NCBI GenBank assembly: GCA_016800925.1 | Contig: JABCPU010000651.1 | Coordinates: 1 to 32,652 of the forward strand | Origin: Suillus spraguei | Taxonomy: Eukaryota > Basidiomycota > Agaricomycetes > Boletales > Suillaceae | Reading direction: 5' to 3' | Length of the DNA stretch: 32,652 nt | Shown: in pieces, positions 20,801 to 29,837 of the stretch | Layout: every line of letters begins with the position of its first letter | Numbering within the stretch: position 1 is the stretch's first letter | Made by a program: the position numbers and the translations under genes | The notes under the pieces: model-generated | The model's input: only the letters and a program-made list of their open reading frames with translations | What the model was told of the DNA's origin: nothing | Databases searched by the model: none

Positions 20801-21858
20801 TGTTAAGACTGTACTCAAGGGTAGAGAGATCCGAAGGGCTTTGGCCTCAGTTTGTGCACTGTGCCCCTTTCTCGAGTAATGCCCCTTATTTCAGGGAGGA
20901 GTTATTCGTCCGAAGACCCGGAAGGAGTTGCGTGACGGATCCGGGTGTCCAAAGGTGTCGGATATGATATGTCTGAAGGTTATTCGGAACGTAAGGAGAG
21001 GACAGAGATTAAGGCTAGTTTCGGAACGAGTTCCTAACTAGAAACTAACGGAGATAGACTATCCGAAGATAGAGTCAGAGATATAGACTATAGGAATCAA
21101 TCCTAAGTCTCGGAAGGTGACTTAAAGCAGAAAGTGGCTTAAGTCCGGAGGAGGCAGAATGAGTAGAATCTAAGATGATATTCGAACTAAGGTTCTACGG
21201 AGATCTACAAGTGGTTTATATACTGTAAGTATCTAAGACAGATAATCAGCAAGTCCGGGACCGAGGGCTATTATAAGTCAAGCTGAGAGTTTCAGAGTCA
21301 ATGCACAAGTATATTAAGTATCTATATAAATGTATCATACCTGAGAGTTCAGAGTCAATGCACAAGGCATATAAGACTATGAACTCTGACTATGGACGAG
21401 TTTTTGTAAATAAATGTAAACAATGCCTATCATGGTAATGTCCTTAAAGTGTCCCAAAAGTGCGGTCATTGAAGTGTCCTTAATGTCTCGAAAGTGTACT
21501 GAAAGTCCTGAAAGTCCTTGAACTAATTAAGTGCGAAGTCACACAACTAACAAGGGCTATGTACGAAGTGTAACGGAAGTCTATTAGTTAATGCACAGCG
21601 GATCAGTAAGCATGAATCGGAAATGAACACAGGAAATGGATCAGTAACACAGGACGGAAATATAAACAGCCGGAATACCGGAAACAGGAGGAATGACAAA
21701 AGGAGATAGATGCAGATATACACAAGGGAGTTAAGGTGCGAGAAGGGAGCACATTCGGATGGGTGGTCCGGGCAGGATCTGTGGACCGGACGGATATGGA
21801 ATTGATCAGATCTGATCGGATATGGTCAGATCTGAGATTAGAAGTATGGTATATGACA
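20801..21858 (-). mobile_element. Solo LTR F in copia H gag (minus orientation)
   Basis: The minus strand reads TGTCATATACCATACTT...CAGTCTTAACA. The perfect duplication CCCAT is at 20796-20800 and 21859-21863. It looks like the 5' LTR of H because it precedes H gag in the same orientation, but the target duplication and the gag sequence continuing beyond it show it is an insertion. It contains a solo D LTR. Confidence 0.88.
21269..21552 (-). mobile_element. Solo LTR D nested in LTR F
   Basis: 284 bp. On the plus strand it runs TATTATAAGTCAAGC...CTAACA, the reverse complement of the D LTR. The perfect duplication AGGGC is at 21264-21268 and 21553-21557. The left F copy lacks this insertion. 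Confidence 0.92.
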
Positions 21859-22189
21859 CCCATTAGCATATGGTATAGTGTCAGTCTCACCCCAAGGAGC
21901 ACTAGCGTCGATCAAACATTCATGGAAAATGGCATGCTGCACCACATAGTTTGTGGCATCTGCAGAGTCTTTCATGGATAGGACTTGTACCTGTTGACAA
22001 AGAAGGTACTGTGCACTCATGTCTGTCCAGTTGAAGTGTACTTGCAGTATTTGCCACGCTTTACGCACAATGACAGTATGTGAGCAAGGAATGAGCGACG
22101 CAACAAATGAACTAAGTCAACAGGTGATTAATTCCTTGGCCTTCATGTCCTCCAGCAACCATTCACATATTGTTGCGATTTCAGTGCAT
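21859..22189 (-). pseudogene. Copia element H, gag N-terminal part
   Basis: The minus strand shows ICEWLLEDMKAKELITC, a TGA, then SSFVASLIPCSHTVIVRKAW and FNWTDMSAQYLLCQQVQVL. These match the pattern of copia gag (a WxxLxxxF-like block followed by repeated Q and L). A one-base shift occurs where it meets 20800. The far end is cut by a small inverted-repeat element at 22190. The start codon and 5' LTR of H were not found beyond it. Confidence 0.65.
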
Positions 22190-22455
22190 CAGGAAATTCA
22201 CACATTCCTTGACGTGCCCTTATGCAGACTTATTTACACTTAACTGCCTTGGTGAAATTGAATCTACTTGTCCAAAATTTCAATGTGAATGAATTCAGAA
22301 AAAAAGTTGAGATATATTAATATACATATTTTATTGTATTTCGCACTCAAAAAATATAAGATATGCCAGGTGAATGATGTGAGAGAGAGCAAACAAGTTT
22401 TTGAGATAAGTGAGTTAAGCTGATTAAGCATGTTAAGGAATGTGTGAATTTCCTG
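22190..22455. mobile_element. Small AT-rich element with terminal inverted repeats (MITE-like 1)
   Basis: The left end CAGGAAATTCACACATTCCT is repeated inverted at the right end (AGGAATGTGTGAATTTCCTG). The inverted match extends to about 27 bases with two mismatches, and outward to CATCAG. The 266-bp interior is AT-rich with no coding frame. It sits at the edge of copia H gag. No clear target duplication can be named: AT or TG on both sides is too short to trust. Confidence 0.7.
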
Positions 22456-22565
22456 ATGTGGTTGTTGGGTTAACTGGGTCAGCAGCCACAGGTATAACAG
22501 AAGGTTGGCCAAGAAGATCTCCTGGTTCAGCTTTCATGTTGATATGGCACCAATGGTCCTCACAT

Positions 22566-22993
22566 CAGTAAAAATCGACTTACTTAATCAGCCTTTTTTT
22601 GGACTTTTCCCTGCTTTTCAAAAATGAGTGGCCTTTTTAAAAAAAATTCAGTTATTTCTCTTAATTCACTGCCTGATCCAAACTTATGTATCTCAATATT
22701 TTTTATAAACCTAAGAGACATGTTTAGCAACATCACAACAAAAATTTGTTACCAGTAAGAGGCACAGAGTGCTGATTATTTTTATTTTCAAATCCTCTCC
22801 TGAAGTGGTAATCTTTACAAATCATGAACTCCAACCATTGGAACAGTATGAAATAATAATAATAAACTATTCCTGATACTCAACTTAGGACTAGGTGGTG
22901 AATTAAGAGAAATAACTGAAAAAAGGCCACTCATTTTTGAAATGTAGGGAAAAGTCCAAAAAAAGGCTGATTAAGTAAGTTGATGTTTTACTG
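22566..22993. mobile_element. Element with about 100-bp terminal inverted repeats (MITE-like 2)
   Basis: 22566-22672 is repeated inverted at about 22897-22993. Ends are CAGTAAAA, with shared blocks CTTACTTAATCAGCC, GGACTTTTCCCT, TTTCAAAAATGAGTGGCC and TTCAGTTATTTCTCTTAATTCA, and a few small indels. The 428-bp element has an AT-rich centre and no coding frame. Both this and MITE-like 1 start CATCAGnAAA when read one step outward and contain CTTAATCAGC, so they may belong to one family. The superfamily is not assigned. Confidence 0.78.
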
Positions 22994-23439
22994 ATGCACA
23001 TGCAAGTGCATATTGCATTTTTGTGGCCCATCCAACATAATTTTCCGTCCCAAGCAACTCAGGAATGTGGTTGTGTTTTCCCATGACGATACTGCTTGGT
23101 GGAGGTACGTATTAACACTGAGTGCATCTTCGCTTACCGGTTTTTGTTTTCAAGTGCTTCTTATTTCTGCTTGTCTTGCGACGTCTCGGTACCCTGTCAA
23201 GTACATATTAGCTATGACGCACGGGGTCGTCATTCGAACAATCAAGAGCTTTCACGATTCTTAACTGCGTATTCCAAGCATGTACTGTACCAAGAACACT
23301 CTCCATTCCTGAATGTGAACTACTAGCGCTTAGTTCGCAACTGAAATTAAAAATTCAGATAAGTGAGCGTATTAAAAGTTCTCACCTCGCATTGATCATG
23401 TTCAGATCAAGCCTCATCATCATGGCGTGCGGCAAACTG
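22994..23439 (+). other. Unassigned region before the helicase remnant
   Basis: Short open frames only, none recognised. Some could be older parts of the same Helitron-like remnant. I see no LTR, tRNA or convincing splice pattern here. Confidence 0.3.
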
Positions 23440-23700
23440 TGGCCGATTGTGAAAAATGCCATATTAAAGTTTATGCACGCGTCTGTTGGCAATTCAATTG
23501 ACTATTATGCCTATCATCTCCAATTTCCCCTCCATCTTGCATGTGCAGCGACTTTCAATGGTTGCCAAGGTCTTACCCTTCACAAGACCGTTGTCGACTT
23601 TCGAAGTCTTCGCACACGATCAACTCTATACAGCCCTTTCAAAGATCTGTCAGCGAGACAATACGCGCATCATACTTATTCAATACATTGAATGTTGCAT
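23440..23700 (+). pseudogene. Helitron/Pif1-type helicase C-terminal remnant
   Basis: One frame encodes FPLHLACAATFNGCQGLTL. The next frame encodes FAHDQLYTALSKI followed by basic residues and IILI. Together these match the end of Helitron (Pif1 family) helicases: FPLxLAYAxTFNxxQGxTL, then FxHGQLYVALSRV, helicase motifs V and VI, which couple ATP hydrolysis to strand unwinding. The two blocks are out of frame with each other, so the copy is dead. No 5' TC end or 3' hairpin-CTRR end was identified. Confidence 0.65.
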
Positions 23701-23971
23701 ATAAAGAATTGTTCGAACTTAGATTTATGATTTATCCGACGAGCTGCCCAGCAGTATGCAGCGTTGACGGCATGGCCTGGGTCCAGGGGTTCGAGCACCG
23801 TTACTCCGGACTGAGGATTCAGGAATATATTTTGGAAGAGAATGGCGAGAAACAACCGGTGAGCGACGTCAGACGAAAACAAGACCGACACAGTTCCAAT
23901 AATTAGGAAAAATGTATATGTTTCAATGAAGAACCCCATGTCAATACTTACGAGTCGCTTGACAAATTGTC

Positions 23972-24043
23972 AGCAGCATGACGCAGTGGAAGCGTGCAGG
24001 GCTCATAACCCTGAGGTCACTGGATCGAAACCAGTTGCTGCTA
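23972..24043 (+). tRNA. Initiator tRNA-Met (CAT)
   Basis: A full cloverleaf of 72 bases, no intron. Acceptor AGCAGCA/TGCTGCT; D stem ACGC/GCGT; anticodon stem CAGGG/CCCTG around CTCATAA, with the CAT anticodon at 24004-24006; T stem ACTGG/CCAGT; discriminator A. Initiator features are present: an A1-T72 pair, three G-C pairs at the base of the anticodon stem, and a T loop ATCGAAA instead of TTCGANN. It delivers Met to the start codon. Its anticodon arm also matches the primer-binding site of copia D. Confidence 0.95.
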
Positions 24044-24434
24044 AGTTTCCTGTTTTCCACTATGGCTTGACGTGCAATTCCATACATTTTTCGCATATTA
24101 TTTGAATAATTGTGCTCAATCGTGAAGGTAGTCAATGAGGAACTTCCGAGATGTAAATTAATAACATACAATACTTTTGCGAGTACTTACTAGTACACTT
24201 TGTCGATAGTCTGTGCAGCGGTAATTATCAACCAAAAAGCAACTGTTATCATCACCCTAACTTATCATGGAGTGACAACATCAATCTATGGTGGTTGCGC
24301 GAAACCGACGTTCTCCGCTGATTCAAGAGCCCATACACCTATTTCATCCTGCGGGAGCTGACTCCACTTTGCGTAAACCTAGCATTTGTCAGAGTGCTCA
24401 AACAATCTGAATGAAAAAAAATTCACGCACATCA
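24044..24434. other. Intergenic region between initiator tRNA and NNF1
   Basis: No coding frame that I can support. TTTCCTGTTTT shortly after the tRNA is a weak candidate for a pol III stop. The rest is the 3' flank of NNF1. Confidence 0.5.
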
Positions 24435-25106
24435 TCAAGGATATCCAATAGCTCTACTGTCCTTAGCGTCTGCAACACGCTGTTTTTCGTCATTATCCTC
24501 ACACTGGGCATACAGAGTAGCATTATCTCCTTCAAGCTGCCACAAAGTCAGGAAATCTTGCCAAAAAACAACATCTGAGAGCTACTCACAGCCTGTAGTT
24601 CTGCTCTTAAACGCTCTATTTCAGATTCCATCACCCGGACAGTACGTGCACGAACAGCAGCGTGCGGTGCGAGATTTTCTCTCCATACATCCTTGCCGTG
24701 TATTTCTCCACGTTGTTTTCGAGCTCTTGCTTCAGAGACGACCGCATGCAAAATGTTGATACTATCCTTCACATTAAACTCCTTGAACAGATTCTCACAG
24801 CTTTGCTGAGAGGCCGTCTCAGCAATTGTGCATTTCATGATGCTTAGAAGCGAGACTTACGTGTATTTGATCCTCCATATGCCTCGAAACAGTGTTAAAG
24901 ATACCCTCTGCACCATGTGGCTCTTCCTTGCACCAGAGCGTGAAGCACTCCTGGAAATCTTCGTAGCTACGCAACCGTTAGTCCGAACCACGCAAAAACA
25001 TTAGCAAACTCAATACTCGCGTCCATTTGTGTGCTGAGCGCGATATGGCAAGTTGTAGTGCTGAGTGAAAATGGGTCCACCGTTTGCTGTCCGGTGCTTT
25101 CTTCAT
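24435..25106 (-). CDS. NNF1: Kinetochore MIND complex subunit Nnf1 (PMF1-like)
   Basis: Four exons on the minus strand: 25106-25021, 24966-24861, 24805-24590 and 24536-24435. They sum to 510 bases, 169 residues plus TGA. The first ATG of the helix-forming frame was taken. The pattern fits PMF1/Nnf1: an N-terminal helix, YEDFQECF, then HMEDQIHQ, INILHAVVSEARARK, LAPH, and a C-terminal coiled coil (ESEIERLRAELQA). In the family this subunit pairs with Mis12/Mtw1 and links centromeric chromatin to the Ndc80 complex. Introns 2 and 3 are GT-AG; intron 1 (24967-25020) only fits as a GC-AG intron with branch ACTAAC. It is transcribed divergently from the DSC ligase gene 112 bp away. Confidence 0.82.
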
Positions 25107-25218
25107 TGCGGCTCTGGCTAACGTATCATGAATTTGGCACGTGATCAATACCGCAGTGCCATTTCCAAAGTTCCGAAGGTTGCACCATACGACGTCGTGG
25201 AATCTTGGATGTGTATCT
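25107..25218. promoter_or_regulatory. 112-bp region between divergent start codons (NNF1 and DSC ligase)
   Basis: The NNF1 ATG (minus, 25106) and the ligase ATG (plus, 25219) are only 112 bp apart, so both 5' UTRs and promoters must fit or overlap here. No clear TATA box is seen. Confidence 0.6.
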
Positions 25219-28050
25219 ATGGACCGCAATGATGAAAATGATGGGCAGCCAGCGAGAATACCACAGCAGAGGAGTTCTGTTCCATCATTTCTGTTCCTGA
25301 TATTTATGCTCTTCATACTCACGAATCACACTGGGGATGAATTTCTCGCTCGAAATCACTACCAAGACGCCCTTCAATCCCTCAATTACCAGCTGTCAAA
25401 CTTCACTGCTTGGCTGAATGGGACAGAGTCCAACTTTACAATGGTACGTGTTCAGCTGTTTCTGGCTACTGATAAATGCTGAAGAAGCGTAGCCGGACAG
25501 GAATACCGCGGCCGCCCCTCTTGTAGGGTCATTCATGTCCTTTGGGTCCCGTCTCAACCCACAATGGGCATCTTATTTTTCGAATGTAACCGGATTTGCG
25601 CACGGCGAGATCGACTTCTTCAATATCACCCCTCCCAGCCTTGGATCCACAACCTATCCTTGGAGAATACACGCTGAGACGTTCATGGGTGACACTAACA
25701 TGACAGATCTCGTCGGTCACTTTGGTTCTTGGAATTGGACCGGCTCGGACAAAATTTCATGGAGTATAATGGATCGAGCTCCAATCAGTGTGAAAGGCGT
25801 TACCGAGAAGATCGCTATGGTTCACGTGGGTAAATTTCATTGTTTCATTTCATGAAAATTGAATTCCCCACAGGGCAGAATTGATGTCCGTAACCCCGCC
25901 ACTTCCGATGATATGAAGCTGGATTTTGAAGGCGTACACTTCCTTGCGAATGGGTCAATATACGGCTTTGCTGAACCCGCCGGGTGTGTCCTTAGCCATG
26001 ACATTCAGACAACAGAACTGATGTTGTATTAGTCGACACATAGACATCCGCTACATTCCCGCCTTCGTCCCAGAAGATTTCCAGAATGACACTGCTCGGA
26101 TGATAGAACCTGAATTGATGTCTAGAGTTAACAAGGTGAAAGATATGATTGATGCGGGTGTTATCGACCAGGATGCAACTAGTATGCCAAATCTAATTCT
26201 CGTGTCTGTTATACTTCTAACTGTGTTTGCAGATGGGGAGTCGCAAGGAGGCTGTGGTTTCAGCGTTTACGCGCAAATTGCACCATCAGATATACCCGCA
26301 GAGGATATGGAAGACCTTGAAGACGAATTACAGAAACCAACGGGAAGATGGACAGTGAAACGTCCGCCTCTCAAGCTCAATGGTGTGCTTTTGAGTCGAG
26401 AATGCGGTATTTTATACAACTTCCATGATGCAGAAGGACTAAGGTATGGCTTAAACGCTTCTTGTTTAAGGGACCTAACCAGGTGTTTGTCCCAAGGTCT
26501 CAGTTGTTCTTCCGGAAGGTTGCTACATGTTAGGATGTTCCGTTCTGACTCACTCAGTTTATTGATTCGTGTTTTTGGACAGATGCTGGTATCTCAGCTT
26601 TTGTATACCTGTTACAGTTACTACTGCTCTCTCGTCAAGTTGACCGAAGCCGCACTCCTGCTGGATTGTCTCGTGTGTCTCTATGGACGTTCCTTACACA
26701 ATCCATCGTGGACTCGGTCTCATTCGCTGGGCATATCACTTTTGCCATTATTGCTAATGGGCGTCCTTCCTTATCGCTTGTGGCTCCAGCATTCGTCGCC
26801 TGCGTGCTTTTTGCTTTTGAATCTGTCAGTGAGCTTTCACTGCTCGATAGAGTACGCAGACTGAATTGGCTTTTCAGCAACATGCCATCCTTATTAATCA
26901 GGTTCAAGCTCCAGAGGATGCGGTGGCGCCACCTCCTCCCCGACCAGTACAACAGGAACCGTCGCTGCCTTCTCAAACGGTGCCCATATCAACAACAGCT
27001 ACTCCTCGATCTACTGGCCCGACATTTTCAAGTTTATTGTTTCGACACATTCGCTCTGATCCCCAAGCACGGATATGTAGGTATTCAGGTGTTCTCGTTT
27101 TCACATCTGACGTTCCTTCAGGGCTTGGAATGTTTTTCTTCCTAACATTCATTGTCCGAGTCATCGTGACTCCTTCACTGGCGCTGGTATTTGTGGCGAG
27201 CATGTACTCCCTTTTCTGGCTGCCACAGATTGTCCGATCGGTGAAGAAAGGCAGGAGCAGTGCACTGACTGCCGAGTACTTGATTGGCACGTCACTCTGC
27301 CGACTTTTCCATGCTCTTTGTGAGTACCCGTTGTCAATTTATGTCCAACATATTTATATTTTCAGACTTCTTGGCATGTCCAAAGAATGTGCTCGATATC
27401 GAGCCACGCCGTAGGTACAGAATCGCGGATCGATCAGACTTGACTTATACTTTACTAGGTTGGATTTGGTATCTTGCGATGTTCATCTTCCTGCAAGTTG
27501 CCGTTATACTCCTTCAGCAACATTTCGGACCGGCATTCTTTCTTCCGAAACGAGTAGGTTGCGTTTTTAAGTCGCACAGATTTTTTTCGCTGAGTATTGC
27601 AGTTTGCTCGTGCACAAGTGCACGACTATCATCCAGCATTACCTCTTTCCGCCGCTGACCCAGAAGCACCTGATGAATCTCTTGGGGACTGCGCCATTTG
27701 CATGGAGGCTATTCATACCGAAGATGAGAAGCAACTAGAGCATGTTACTGCTGGATTGCTGCGAAATGTCGGAGCAAGGCGAAGCTACAGTCTGGCTCCT
27801 TGTCAACATCTATTTGTGAGTTCTTGATATCATTTATATGCAAACAGCACGCTCATACCATTGAGCAGCATACGGAGTGCCTGGAGAAGGTACGTTTATT
27901 GTTCCCTATCGGATTTTAGATGCTAATCTCCTCTATCTACTAGTGGCTTGCTATCAAGGTAACCGTCTACATAAACGAATGAGACTACATATTCATCGAT
28001 CTTTCTAGAATATTTGTCCCCACTGTCGCAGGCCTCTTCCGCCACTTTGA
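25219..28050 (+). CDS. TUL1: Transmembrane RING E3 ubiquitin ligase, DSC complex (Tul1/Dsc1/DscA-like)
   Basis: Fifteen exons predicted from splice signals: 25219-25443, 25493-25825, 25874-25983, 26033-26181, 26233-26443, 26497-26528, 26583-26824, 26878-27076, 27122-27319, 27366-27410, 27459-27553, 27603-27815, 27848-27889, 27944-27958, 28009-28050. They total 530 residues with every junction in phase. A signal anchor (about residues 26-38) is followed by a lumenal domain with N-glycosylation sites. Then come several membrane segments (YAGISAFVYLLQLLLLSRQ and others) and a C-terminal RING: DCAICMEAI, CQHLFHAHTI, HTEC, and CPHCRRPLPPL at the end. In the family this ligase tags membrane proteins in Golgi/endosomes and activates SREBP in several fungi. 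It looks intact. Confidence 0.88.
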
Positions 28051-28229
28051 CGGATCTGATATCCAAATTATACTACCATCAACACCATCTCAGTACTATA
28101 TACCTTGCATTTCTTGTATTGCATTTTGCTTTGTTAACTCTAGTCATATGTACTTGTTCGCAAGAGCGCTTCATACCCAGCTGGTCAACACTTGGCGAAT
28201 CTGACTCATGTGATTATGACATCGTAAGC

Positions 28230-29593
28230 TCATTGGGTATTCACTAACACCGTCCCCACCCAAACCTCAACAGCTGTGCCCTCCGCTCCAGGAATTCGTG
28301 CGACCTCTTCAAAATGTATGCCGATTTTCTCTGCCATTTCCCAAAGTGCACGTTCTGCCACATCTCGTTCTTTGTAACCAAGAATGATCAGTGGAGTTTT
28401 TGCTGGTGTGACACTCGTTGAAAACATGAGAAGCCTGGAGAGTGTTCCGACAAGTGCAGGGAATGATGCATTATTATATGTGACATCTGCCATCCTAGTA
28501 TGAAAGCTCAAAACATTCATCTATGCAAGTTGACACGCACTCACACGATCACATCGATGCCATCGACGAATGATGCCACCTGGGTGGATATGTCAGGTTC
28601 ACCCCAGTCGAGAACAACGCCCTTAGGTACATTTCCAGGTTGGGTAGAGAGATTGACTCGAATTAATATTGCTCTGTAGTAGAGGCAAAGCAGAGGCTAA
28701 ACACCACAGTTAGTAATTTTATTTGTTAAGTTGTCACATGCTGCTCACGCAAATCGGTGGTTATGATTTTTCCTGATGGCACAGGAGAATCAAGCAAACC
28801 TTGCAAAATGCCAATAACAATAGCGGACTATGCCTGTCCCTGCGCCTACTCAAGGTTCAGTACTGCGAGGAATACTACCTCGCTGAGAGTTAACACCTAG
28901 CTCAAGAACATTACACTTGGAGGCGAAGAGTACGTCCTTCACCTTGAAACCAGGGCAGTGTTGGCAACCATCCCGGAGTGAAGTTGTATTAACCAAGAGC
29001 TAAGGCCAATGCCGCCTGTCCCATATTTTCTGTTGGAGGCAAGTTCATTTAGCTATTTGCAGCGAGTTAAAGTTGATGTCTGACTTGCCTTGTCAAGATC
29101 AAAGGAGGTTTGCTCAATAATATCAAATATCACAGGTGGTCTCTATTGGTTGCAGTTAACGCATATGATCTCTGAATCCGCTCTTGCTTGACAGCAACCT
29201 TGTTTGAGCGAGCAGAAAAAAAGATAGGATCGGAGAGGACGGGGAACGGCTGGCGCCCTAGATTTTCATCGTTCAGGGAAAGTACCTGATCTTTTCGTGA
29301 CGTTCCAGAGCTAAGGATAAGGCGCCAGTACTCCCCATTGCGGACATTTCTAGGCGGTGGGACGGGTATTTCCTTGTACATCGTAGATGCCCTCCAGCTC
29401 GTCAGCTTCACGGGCTTTGTTATTACTGAACTTGGCGTGGGCGAATGCAAGGACCACGAATAGAATATATCTTGGACATCTGTGTAATATTCTGTCCGTA
29501 GATCATTGGCAATTTGAGGGTGATGAGGATGGGTTCACCAGATAAGGCAGCTTGGGTGGGAGGTGGCCGCAAGAATGAAATGTAGTAGAACAT
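28230..29593 (-). pseudogene. Methyltransf_16-type protein lysine methyltransferase, frames broken
   Basis: Minus strand. ATG at 29593 (MFYYISFLRPPP); exons about 29593-29199, 29142-29089, 29029-28994, 28942-28897, 28845-28749, 28696-28545 and 28494-28230 (TGA). Introns are 50-59 bases with good signals; intron 2 is GC-AG (AAG|GCAAGT). Family features: DIIEQTSFDLDK, TGGIGLSSW, the SAM-binding motif I VLELGAGTG, VVLDWGEPD, and VIVMADVTYNNASFPAL, where the family often has DVVYN. These enzymes methylate lysines of elongation factors or chaperones. Frame breaks are needed at about 29513 (one A missing), in exon 3, at the exon 3/4 junction, after GAGTGI in exon 5, and in exon 6. Either a young pseudogene or indel errors. 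Confidence 0.72.
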
Positions 29594-29837
29594 ATTCCTG
29601 TAGCATAGGCCAGACGTTCGAGAAGATCTTCCAACTTTTTAGCGTGCTCAAGTGCTAGATTTACGTATACAAAGCCATGTCAGTGTGCCATGTGGTGCGA
29701 AAACAAAAGATGATCATACTACTACTCAATCATGAGTGCGCGACTCCAGTTCAATATCATATGTAAGCGAACGCGTCGCTCGATTTGGCGAAGGGCATCT
29801 TGTCGGCAAACTCAACACGCATGCACACGGAAATAAT

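Noticed and set aside
20801..21858. 5' LTR of copia H
   Set aside because: It has its own CCCAT duplication, H gag continues beyond it, and the other F copy is inverted with a separate AGATT duplication.
23755..23820. Possible second tRNA around GGTTCGAGCACC
   Set aside because: A T-loop-like word is present but no acceptor, D or anticodon stems can be formed around it.
23972..24043. Elongator tRNA-Met
   Set aside because: A1-T72, the three G-C pairs next to the anticodon loop and the ATCGAAA T loop are initiator features.
24978..25322. Minus-strand frame extending through the ligase start
   Set aside because: Only its 3' part fits NNF1 exon 1; the rest overlaps the well-supported first exon of the DSC ligase on the other strand.
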